Assembly (NCBI GenBank): GCA_026400695.1
Contig: JAPLON010000074.1
Span: 1-7,771, forward strand
DNA from: Pseudomonadota bacterium
GTDB taxonomy: Bacteria > Pseudomonadota > Alphaproteobacteria > Paracaedibacterales > CAITNM01
Reading direction: 5' to 3'
Length of the DNA: 7,771 bases
Under the pieces are notes generated by a model, which had not been told where the DNA came from, did not search any database, and saw only the letters and a program-made list of their open reading frames with translations. Shown here piece after piece: positions 1 through 4,579 of this stretch; position 1 is the first letter of the stretch; each line of letters starts with the position of its first letter. The translations under genes and the position numbers were made by a program.

Positions 1-426
1 GAAGATGGCGGCGGAGCTTTCCGCGCTATGCGCGCAGCTCTAAAAAATTCTGGATTATCCTTAGAAGATATTGGTTATATCAATGCCCATGGCACGGCAA
101 GCCCAGTTGGTGCTCCTATCGAGGTCAAAGCCATGAAACGCTTATTTGGCGATCATAGCTATAAACTCGCTGTATCCTCAACCAAATCAGCAATTGGCCA
201 CTTACTTGGCGCAGCTGGTGCGGTAGAATCAATCTTTTCGATATTTGCCATGCAAAACAGTATTTTGCCACCAACCCTAAATTTGGATGAACCATCCGAA
301 GGTTGCGATTTAAACTTTGTACCCCACAAAGCACAAGAAAAGAAGCTTAAGTACGTTATGTCAAATTCCTTTGGATTTGGCGGTACTAATGCTTCTTTAA
401 TCTTTGGCAGGGCTCCAACAGATTAA
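1..426 (+). CDS. fabF: beta-ketoacyl-ACP synthase II (FabF), C-terminal part, cut by window edge
   Basis: This is the last 141 residues of a FabF-type condensing enzyme, which extends acyl-ACP with malonyl-ACP in cytoplasmic type II fatty acid synthesis. The frame is open from base 1, so the N-terminal two thirds, including the active-site Cys, lie outside the window. Visible family landmarks, in order within the fragment, are: NAHGT with the first catalytic His at about residue 30; SSTKSAIGH with the conserved Lys at about 62 and the second catalytic His at about 67; LLGAAGAVES; and the glycine-rich SNSFGFGGTN at about 121-130. The usual GD after the NAHGT loop reads GA here (SPVGAPIE), a small deviation. 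The spacing and end of the protein are normal for the family, so the gene looks intact. Its TAA overlaps the stop codon of the opposing gene, so no room is left for a separate terminator. FabB is the main alternative, but the C-terminal pattern fits FabF better. Confidence 0.95.
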   Translation, partial: EDGGGAFRAMRAALKNSGLSLEDIGYINAHGTASPVGAPIEVKAMKRLFGDHSYKLAVSSTKSAIGHLLGAAGAVESIFSIFAMQNSILPPTLNLDEPSEGCDLNFVPHKAQEKKLKYVMSNSFGFGGTNASLIFGRAPTD

Positions 427-878
427 GCAGCAGCTGCTGCAGAATTTGGGTTAGCCTTGTCTAATACTTTAGCTTCTGGCTTTACCTTACCCATCTTTGA
501 ATCAAGAGGAGCTTTTAAGAGTGACTCATCTTCATTCGGACCTGTTCCTGAAAGAGCTCCGAATTTCTGATCTTCTAAACTTTCTTGTTTACTAAGCTCA
601 CCTAGGACAGGACTAGCTGTGTTAGCATCACCCAATATATTTTCTTCAGAAACACTTCCAGAATCACCACCAACTAGTACTGACGAAGCTCCTTCTACAC
701 TAGGTTGAACTTCTGCATGTCCCAATGGATTCTCATCATTAAAACTTTCATTAGAGGGTTGATTAGCCTTCTCTAACCCTGCTAGAATCTTTAATAACCG
801 GTTATCCCCTAACATATCACCAGCGTAAACTGCTGTAGTAAGGGACAAAAACATTCCAGAATAAATTAGCACTTTCAT
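423..878 (-). CDS. small acidic exported protein of unknown family (151 aa)
   Basis: I do not recognise this family. The ATG at 878 gives 151 residues opening with a clean signal peptide (MKVLIYSGMFLSLTTAVYA, likely cleaved after Ala19 before GD), so the product should be periplasmic or secreted. A GTG at 899 would add seven residues, but the ATG is preferred. A GAGA ribosome site at 886-889 sits 7 nt before it, and the putative promoter at 904-932 would start transcription at or after the GTG. The mature part is low-complexity, acidic, rich in Ser, Glu, Asp, Gly and Ala, and probably disordered. It carries an imperfect repeat of about 30 residues (DENPLGHAE near 48-56, EENILGDAN near 78-86), with further LG[DE] elements near 23 and 92. 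The C-terminus is five alanines, coded by the GC-rich palindrome at 427-440. Its stop overlaps that of fabF. The signal peptide and plausible composition support a real gene; the function is unknown. Confidence 0.7.
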   Translation of the reverse strand: MKVLIYSGMFLSLTTAVYAGDMLGDNRLLKILAGLEKANQPSNESFNDENPLGHAEVQPSVEGASSVLVGGDSGSVSEENILGDANTASPVLGELSKQESLEDQKFGALSGTGPNEDESLLKAPLDSKMGKVKPEAKVLDKANPNSAAAAA

Positions 879-903
879 AATCAATATCTCAATAACCACT
901 ATG

Positions 904-932
904 TATATAGGTTAGATGTAAATAGTTAACAA
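904..932 (-). promoter_or_regulatory. putative sigma70-like promoter for the 151-aa exported protein
   Basis: Read on the minus strand, a TTGTTA -35-like hexamer (927-932) is followed after exactly 17 nt by TATATA (904-909). Transcription would begin near 897, giving a leader of about 18 nt that contains the GAGA ribosome site before the ATG at 878. The region is very AT-rich, so chance matches are easy. The hexamers match the E. coli consensus at four of six positions each. Confidence 0.35.
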
Positions 933-1017
933 TTAGTTGATAAATATATTTTTAAGATCACTAATAACTCACCCAGATATTCTCAATAAAAATTATAATT
1001 TTTTACAGTCAAGACTT

Positions 1018-1044
1018 TTGATTTTTTAATTTTTTTGTTACAAT
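1018..1044 (+). promoter_or_regulatory. putative promoter for the D-Ala-D-Ala carboxypeptidase gene
   Basis: TTGATT at 1018-1023 and TACAAT at 1039-1044 resemble -35 and -10 elements. The spacer is only 15 nt, which is shorter than optimal. Transcription would start near 1051, only about 9 nt before the ATG at 1060 but about 21 nt before the alternative GTG at 1072. This is weak evidence because the surrounding bases are almost all A and T. The 879-1059 spacer shows no other structure that I can support. Confidence 0.25.
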
Positions 1045-1059
1045 TTTAATTGTGTGATC

Positions 1060-2196
1060 ATGGAGAAAAGCGTGCATAAGATAGTAAAATACTTAAGTTA
1101 TTTTTGTTTAGGAATTTTTTGTCTATCCAATTTGCATGCTAATAACTTCGCTTACATTATTGTAGACGGTGATTCCGGAAAAGTAATGGCACAGCACAGG
1201 GCTGATGAATTACGACCTCCAGCATCTCTTGTAAAGCAAATGACCCTTTACCTAATTTTTGAAGCTCTACACAATGGAAAAATCACCTTACAGACTGAAT
1301 TCAAAGTTTCCAAACGTGCAACAATCCAAGAACCCTGCAAACTAGGTCTTAGAGCAGGCGATAAAATTAGCGTTAAAAACATAATCTATGCCCTAGTTAC
1401 AAGATCAGCTAATGACATGGCCGTTACAATAGCAGAAGGATTAGCAGATTCTGTTGAAGGCTTTTGTATTCTGATGAATCAAAAGGCCAAAGCCTTAGGC
1501 ATGACAAAAACCAAATTCTATAACCCACACGGACTGCCTGCCCGTGGACAAATAACAAGTGCCCGTGACATGGTGATTTTGGCCAGAGCCTTGCACGGTG
1601 ATTACCCTAAAGAGTATGCATTTTTTAAGGCAAAAGAGTTTCGCTATAAGGGGCAACCTGTACGAAACCATAATCGCATGCTCAATTCTTTCACAGGAAT
1701 GGACGGAATTAAAACTGGCTTTACTTTTGCATCACGCTTCAATATAAGCGCTTCTGCTCAACGTATTGGCGCAGACGGTAAACCCATACGTGTGTTTGCC
1801 GTAGTACTTGGTGGGCAAACATCTGTATCACGTGATAGGAAAACAGCTGAACTAATGGAAAGTGCTTTTCGCAAACTTAATGCCACACCACGCATGCAGC
1901 AAGTTAAAAAGGAAATTATAGTAAAAGAAGAACCCGATATAATTGACAGCATTGCTAAAGAAGCAGATGCGACCCAAGATACAGATGATGAACCTGTAAT
2001 AATAAGAAGAAAACAAAAAAAGAAAGGAAAGAAAAAAGTCAGCAATGCTACCGCCAAACCAGTTAACGTTAGTAAAATTATTACGCAGAAAGATCCTTTC
2101 GAAGAACTATTAGACTTCCCAACAGCACAACCTGTTAGTATTAATATTAATAAGGATTTACCATCAGGCTGGGTTAAAGCAAAACCGAGCACTTAG
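1060..2196 (+). CDS. serine-type D-Ala-D-Ala carboxypeptidase (peptidase S11, DacA/DacF-like)
   Basis: This periplasmic penicillin-binding enzyme removes the terminal D-Ala of peptidoglycan pentapeptides. Numbered from the ATG at 1060 (378 aa), the three active-site motifs are present: Ser56-Leu-Val-Lys59 within PPASLVKQMT, Ser116-Ala-Asn118 within RSANDMA, and Lys218-Thr-Gly220 within DGIKTGFT. NPHGL and the VVLGG strand are also typical. An N-terminal hydrophobic segment ending LHA is a likely signal peptide. The catalytic domain ends near residue 270. The remaining 110 residues are a charged linker with a Lys-rich block (RRKQKKKGKKK near 316-326) and a short tail. There is no recognisable PBP5-type C-terminal beta domain or SPOR domain, which many relatives carry. 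A GTG at 1072 preceded by GGAGA (1062-1066) is a serious alternative start and still gives a signal peptide; a GTG at 1054 is less likely. The gene appears monocistronic, with no clear terminator downstream. The exact paralogue name cannot be fixed. Confidence 0.95.
   Translation: MEKSVHKIVKYLSYFCLGIFCLSNLHANNFAYIIVDGDSGKVMAQHRADELRPPASLVKQMTLYLIFEALHNGKITLQTEFKVSKRATIQEPCKLGLRAGDKISVKNIIYALVTRSANDMAVTIAEGLADSVEGFCILMNQKAKALGMTKTKFYNPHGLPARGQITSARDMVILARALHGDYPKEYAFFKAKEFRYKGQPVRNHNRMLNSFTGMDGIKTGFTFASRFNISASAQRIGADGKPIRVFAVVLGGQTSVSRDRKTAELMESAFRKLNATPRMQQVKKEIIVKEEPDIIDSIAKEADATQDTDDEPVIIRRKQKKKGKKKVSNATAKPVNVSKIITQKDPFEELLDFPTAQPVSININKDLPSGWVKAKPST
1062..1066 (+). promoter_or_regulatory. 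Shine-Dalgarno-like GGAGA inside the annotated start of the carboxypeptidase
   Basis: GGAGA lies 5 nt upstream of an in-frame GTG at 1072. The ATG at 1060 has no purine-rich site before it. This favours translation from 1072, but the general preference for ATG starts argues the other way, so the choice is left open. Confidence 0.35.
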
Positions 2197-2279
2197 AACA
2201 AAAAAATCACCATTCTCAAATGTTACAATCTATTTTTCGTTACTCATGCCAATTTATTTCAAAAAAGTGATTTAATATC

Positions 2280-2309
2280 TTGAGGTTACCGCTATAAATA
2301 TACTATAAA
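2280..2309 (+). promoter_or_regulatory. putative promoter for the 198-codon exported protein gene
   Basis: TTGAGG (2280-2285) and TATAAA (2304-2309) are spaced 18 nt apart in the 159-bp gap between the carboxypeptidase and the next gene. The predicted start of transcription near 2316 would give a leader of about 40 nt ending in an AAGAGA ribosome site. A second TATAAA (2293-2298) lacks a good -35 partner. Confidence 0.35.
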
Positions 2310-2355
2310 CGAATCTATTGGTATGTAGTTTGATACATAAATAAAAGAGAAAATA

Positions 2356-2952
2356 TTGCTTATTTTTAGTAAAAAAAAATGGATTCACTTGGTAATAATC
2401 CTATGCATCTTATCAACAGGGTGTTTTGCTGCTTCTAATGATAGAAACGATTTGTTACAAGGGCAACGTACTCAAGTAATTGTGCCAAACAATGTGAGTA
2501 TAAATGTGCTGGCTGATGCCAACCCAATAGATTCCACTACGCAACGAGCACAAAAAGTGCTTGCCATTACTGCGATGGTTTTGGAAGCAGGTATTGAAGC
2601 CCTACCCTTTATACTAGCCTGCACAAGTGATAGGTCTAGCGAACACACCTTAGCTTCTTTAGGGCAAAATGTGCTTTATGCAAGCCTGTATGCGTTTAGA
2701 TTAGCTAGAGATTCGTATTCCCCCCCCAATGCACGCACTTCATTGAGTAACTTGGCAAAAGTAGTATGGCTTGCAAATACTATGAATAGTAGCATTGCTG
2801 CTTTTTCTTGTTGGAGATATTATGAAACCCTTGAAAGCAATTACCGATTAATAAACATGGGGGCCAATGGTGTAGTTGGCACCATTACTTTTCCTTTAAA
2901 GATGCTAGCTAGACGAAAGCTTTTCCATAAATTATGGTATGGAAGAATGTAG
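2356..2952 (+). CDS. exported or membrane-associated protein of unknown family, TTG start (198 aa)
   Basis: I do not recognise this family. The TTG at 2356 is the only start that gives a sensible N-terminus. It is preceded by AAGAGA (2345-2350, 5 nt spacing) and yields MLIFSKKKWIHLVIILCILSTGCFA, a basic segment followed by a hydrophobic core. Cleavage after Ala25 (CFA-A) by signal peptidase I is likely. Cys23 in STGC resembles a lipobox but lacks Leu at -3, so a lipoprotein is less certain. The mature part has a polar stretch (26-65) and then helical hydrophobic stretches near 68-89, 104-117 and 133-152, with a basic C-terminus (ARRKLFHKLWYGRM). The nearest ATG (2379) is in another frame. An eight-C run at 2720-2727 and an A9 run at 2371-2379 sit in the reading frame. 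The last 44 bases overlap an opposing open frame (2909-3118). Function unknown. Confidence 0.72.
   Translation: MLIFSKKKWIHLVIILCILSTGCFAASNDRNDLLQGQRTQVIVPNNVSINVLADANPIDSTTQRAQKVLAITAMVLEAGIEALPFILACTSDRSSEHTLASLGQNVLYASLYAFRLARDSYSPPNARTSLSNLAKVVWLANTMNSSIAAFSCWRYYETLESNYRLINMGANGVVGTITFPLKMLARRKLFHKLWYGRM
2720..2727 (+). repeat. eight-C homopolymer in a coding region
   Basis: Eight consecutive C bases encode the Ser-Pro-Pro part of YSPPN in the 198-codon gene. A run of this kind stands out against the AT-rich background. Loss of one C brings TGA in frame 8 codons further on, and gain of one C brings TAA about 10 codons further on, so slippage here would switch the product off. Confidence 0.85.
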
Positions 2953-3118
2953 CCGATAGATTATCTAGCATCCAAAAATTCCCAGGGCTCATATCCCTTT
3001 CGTCAAAACCTTCCATAAGTAATTCAATCATTTTAAAATTCGCATCTGGATTTACGTTCATATACTTCAAGTGTGGATCTCTTATTAATGAAACTGCTCC
3101 AGCAGTCAATACAAAATT
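2909..3118 (-). other. open frame continuing in frame past the double stop of the 171-aa gene
   Basis: After the TAA-TGA double stop that ends the 171-aa gene (3119-3124), the same frame stays open for 69 codons to a TAG at 2909-2911. The translation (NFVLTAGAVSLIRDP... to ...HTIIYGKAFV) has a balanced, protein-like composition, including NPDANFKMIELLMEGFDERDMSPG. The opposite-strand frame here is Ser/Ile/Phe-rich and looks like a shadow. A TTG at 3109 could start it as a separate 66-aa protein, but there is no ribosome site and no signal peptide. It could be a former C-terminal extension, a separate small gene or chance. It overlaps the end of the 198-codon gene by 44 bases on the opposite strand. 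Confidence 0.25.
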
Positions 3119-3121
3119 TCA

Positions 3122-3637
3122 TTATTCAGCAATTCCAAATAGAATTTCAGTAGAATTAGTAGCACTACTGGAATTTAGAAATTGATAGACATAACTCAAA
3201 AATCCTACTGATGTACGATCATCAATATTAACTGAACTATGTAACGTTTCATCAGCGCACCGTTTTAAAGTTCCACCAACAAAATCATCTAGAGCCACAA
3301 TTGTTAGTGATTTGCGAAAACTATCAATAGATTCTTTCATGTTGGCAGGTGCAGGGAATTCACGGGTCATAATCGCATTTGCTACAGCAACCTTAAATGC
3401 GTCATAAGAGCGGTCTGTAGGCTGACCTGCCCCACCCACCGGCACACAATCTGCCAAAAATTGAGTGGTTGATTCTGAAACAAGACCATCTAGTATAGAG
3501 TTCACTATTGCCACCTGTTCTTTTCTTATAGAGTCTACTTCCCCATCACCAAAAAAATCAGAAACAGCAGCGGCTGTCAAAAAATTCGCTCCTAAAACCA
3601 ACAATGAGATACTTAAAATTTTAAATAATATTTTCAT
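3122..3637 (-). CDS. exported protein of unknown family (171 aa)
   Basis: I do not recognise this family. The ATG at 3637 is well supported by an AGGGAG ribosome site (3643-3648 on the opposite strand) 5 nt upstream. Residues 1-24 form a signal peptide (MKILFKILSISLLVLGANFLTAAA, likely cleaved before VSDF), so the product is periplasmic or secreted. The mature part of about 147 residues is mostly predicted helix by eye. It has two cysteines at about 64 and 127 that could form a disulfide, and a Ser/Thr/Asn-rich stretch near 155-163. The gene ends with two consecutive stops, TAA-TGA, after which the frame reopens. It diverges from the 187-aa exported protein gene across a 313-bp spacer with CtrA-box-like sites. 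It could be a lineage-specific protein, or the N-terminal part of a longer ancestral one. Confidence 0.75.
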   Translation of the reverse strand: MKILFKILSISLLVLGANFLTAAAVSDFFGDGEVDSIRKEQVAIVNSILDGLVSESTTQFLADCVPVGGAGQPTDRSYDAFKVAVANAIMTREFPAPANMKESIDSFRKSLTIVALDDFVGGTLKRCADETLHSSVNIDDRTSVGFLSYVYQFLNSSSATNSTEILFGIAE

Positions 3638-3657
3638 AAAAACTCCCTATCAGGTTA

Positions 3658-3707
3658 AAAATACGCATTAAGATTTGCTCTTTTACAACACTATGGTTGC
3701 GTATTTT
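3658..3707. repeat. 10-bp inverted repeat in the leader/promoter of the 171-aa gene
   Basis: AAAATACGCA at 3658-3667 is perfectly matched by its reverse complement TGCGTATTTT at 3698-3707, with a 30-nt gap. It lies 21-70 bases upstream of the ATG at 3637, across the putative -10 region. It could be a regulator-binding dyad. It is unlikely to be a full transcript hairpin if transcription starts near 3683, because the distal arm would not be transcribed. Confidence 0.5.
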
Positions 3708-3709
3708 GT

Positions 3710-3725
3710 TTAACAAGAAGTTAAC
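3710..3725 (+). promoter_or_regulatory. CtrA-box-like site upstream of the 171-aa exported protein gene
   Basis: TTAACAAGAAGTTAAC matches the established alphaproteobacterial CtrA pattern TTAA-N7-TTAAC exactly. On the minus strand a CATAGT -10-like hexamer (3690-3695) would place the -35 region at about 3713-3718, inside this site, as in CtrA-activated promoters. Whether this organism uses CtrA in this way is inferred, not seen. Confidence 0.35.
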
Positions 3726-3731
3726 AAGAAG
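3710..3731. repeat. perfect 11-bp tandem direct repeat (TTAACAAGAAG, two copies)
   Basis: TTAACAAGAAG occurs twice back to back at 3710-3720 and 3721-3731. The period of 11 bp is about one helical turn, so both copies present the same face. The first copy plus the start of the second makes the pattern TTAA-N7-TTAAC (3710-3725). Confidence 0.85.
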
Positions 3732-3834
3732 AGTTTGTACGTGACTGCTATGATTGGTTAAATGTATTGATATTGGTGTGTATATAACTTAAATTTGGCC
3801 AAAAATTTGAATACCACCACCTTGCAAATTAAAT

Positions 3835-3870
3835 TTAACCTATTATTAACTTTGGTTAACTAAATATTAA
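3835..3870. promoter_or_regulatory. array of phased TTAA half-sites (two CtrA-box-like sites) upstream of the 187-aa gene
   Basis: TTAA occurs at 3835, 3846, 3856 and 3867, with steps of 11, 10 and 11 bp. The first pair forms TTAA-CCTATTA-TTAAC (3835-3850). The last pair, read on the minus strand, forms TTAA-TATTTAG-TTAAC (3855-3870). Both match TTAA-N7-TTAAC exactly. The second covers the expected -35 position for the TATAAT at 3882-3887. Local AT content is very high, which makes TTAA common. Confidence 0.35.
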
Positions 3871-3881
3871 TAAATTATAAA

Positions 3882-3887
3882 TATAAT
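3882..3887 (+). promoter_or_regulatory. putative -10 element of the 187-aa exported protein gene
   Basis: A perfect TATAAT lies 64 bp before the ATG at 3951. There is no recognisable -35 hexamer at the right spacing (about 3859-3864 reads ACTAAA). A CtrA-box-like site lies over that position instead, which would fit an activator-dependent promoter. Transcription would start near 3894. Confidence 0.35.
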
Positions 3888-3894
3888 CAATTAA

Positions 3895-3922
3895 TGTAAA
3901 GTATTTGTTACATTGCTTTACA
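3895..3922. repeat. 7-bp inverted repeat in the leader of the 187-aa gene
   Basis: TGTAAAG (3895-3901) and CTTTACA (3916-3922) are perfect reverse complements separated by 14 nt. This would lie at the very 5' end of the predicted transcript, as a small hairpin or an operator dyad. The rest of the 3638-3950 spacer shows nothing further that I can support. Confidence 0.4.
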
Positions 3923-3938
3923 CAACTTAATTTTAAAC

Positions 3939-3944
3939 AGGAGG
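3939..3944 (+). promoter_or_regulatory. strong Shine-Dalgarno (AGGAGG) for the 187-aa gene
   Basis: AGGAGG sits 6 nt before the ATG at 3951. It is the strongest ribosome binding site in the window; the other genes have weaker ones or none. It fixes the start codon and suggests high translation of this small exported protein. Confidence 0.85.
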
Positions 3945-3950
3945 AATATC

Positions 3951-4514
3951 ATGAAGATATTTAATATTTTTGCAAGTACCCTAGCATTTATGTTACTGTG
4001 CAGCTTATCGCCCAGCAATCTTAACGATGAACTTGGCGAGGCACCAGCTACAGCAGCAACAATTGCACCTACTGATGATACATCTACAACAGGACCAACA
4101 CCTACAATTGTTAAACACCCAGTACCATACAGAGATGCAGGAGCTGATTGGCCAAAAACAGCAAAAGAAGGTAACGTCAGATTTTGGAAAACATATTGGG
4201 GAACAAAAGAAGACATTTTAGCGACATTTTCCTTAGGTAGGGGTAATCTATACGAAGCTTTCAACTTGAGCAACAAAGAACCAATTAGCTTCAAAACTAG
4301 ATCTCTTGATGTTTTTGCTGCCGCTGCTAGGTTTACTTTAGTACCAGCTTTATATGCTGCTATATCTTTTCCTATAACCTACTACTTTACGGACGAAAAC
4401 GGGCAATCAACAGATACCATGAATGCTTATCAGCACGAAGGACCATCGTACAGTCTAACAGATAAAATGAGAGATGACGGAAACCGTCTTTTTGGGTGGG
4501 TAAACAGACTTTAA
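3951..4514 (+). CDS. exported protein of unknown family with C-terminal hydrophobic segment (187 aa)
   Basis: I do not recognise this family. The start is set by AGGAGG 6 nt upstream. The N-terminus (MKIFNIFASTLAFMLLCSLS) is a probable signal peptide or anchor; Cys17 follows MLL, which is not a proper lipobox. Residues 27-55 are a Pro/Thr/Ala-rich, probably extended linker. A Trp/Tyr-rich segment follows (ADWPKTAKEGNVRFWKTYWGTKED, about 65-88). A hydrophobic stretch at about 119-146 could be a membrane helix or amphipathic pore-like segment. The C-terminal 40 residues are polar (MNAYQHEGPSY, DKMRDDGNRLFGWVNRL). The gene faces murB tail to tail and the two are separated by a hairpin. Upstream sequence suggests regulated expression. 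The opposite-strand open frame at 3908-4294 is a shadow. Function unknown; the strong ribosome site and protein-like composition make it very likely a real gene. Confidence 0.78.
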   Translation: MKIFNIFASTLAFMLLCSLSPSNLNDELGEAPATAATIAPTDDTSTTGPTPTIVKHPVPYRDAGADWPKTAKEGNVRFWKTYWGTKEDILATFSLGRGNLYEAFNLSNKEPISFKTRSLDVFAAAARFTLVPALYAAISFPITYYFTDENGQSTDTMNAYQHEGPSYSLTDKMRDDGNRLFGWVNRL

Positions 4515-4542
4515 TGTATCTCTCGTTGTATTGAGCTACAAC

Positions 4543-4569
4543 CCCACCATGATAGTTAAACATGGTGGG
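4543..4569. terminator. hairpin between convergent genes, possible bidirectional terminator
   Basis: CCCACCATG (4543-4551) pairs perfectly with CATGGTGGG (4561-4569) around a 9-nt loop. The stem is GC-rich relative to its surroundings and lies between the stop of the 187-aa gene and the stop of murB. Neither side has a run of T after the stem, so it is not a classical intrinsic terminator. It may instead stabilise 3' ends. Confidence 0.45.
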
Positions 4570-4579
4570 TCTCATGAAG

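Noticed and set aside
427..440. GCAGCAGCTGCTGC palindrome as a terminator for fabF
   Set aside because: It is a continuous palindrome that would leave only about a 5-bp stem once a loop forms, it has no T run, and its sequence is explained by coding for five alanines on the minus strand.
1758..2192. Minus-strand open frame of 144 codons
   Set aside because: It is fully antisense to the carboxypeptidase. Its hydrophobic Ser/Leu/Ile/Phe-rich composition is the expected mirror of the Lys-rich tail.
2204..2273. AAATCAC and GTGATTT as a terminator after the carboxypeptidase gene
   Set aside because: The 7-bp arms are 56 nt apart in AT-rich DNA and there is no T run, so it is not a credible terminator.
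2416..2424. Lipobox (STGC) in the 198-codon protein
   Set aside because: Leu is at -4 rather than -3, and a good signal peptidase I site (CFA-A) follows directly, so I do not call it a lipoprotein.
3035..3122. 29-codon frame starting at an ATG that overlaps the TAA of the 171-aa gene (TAATG) on the minus strand
   Set aside because: The overlap resembles translational coupling, but the peptide is short, Cys/Arg/Lys-rich and not protein-like enough to support.
2934..3185. Plus-strand open frame of 83 codons after the 198-codon gene
   Set aside because: It is rich in Ser, Ile and Phe, has no ribosome site or signal, and lies antisense to the better supported minus-strand gene and its in-frame continuation.
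3908..4294. Minus-strand open frame of 128 codons
   Set aside because: It is antisense to the 187-aa gene, which has a perfect AGGAGG and a signal peptide. The minus frame is low in charged residues and looks like a shadow.
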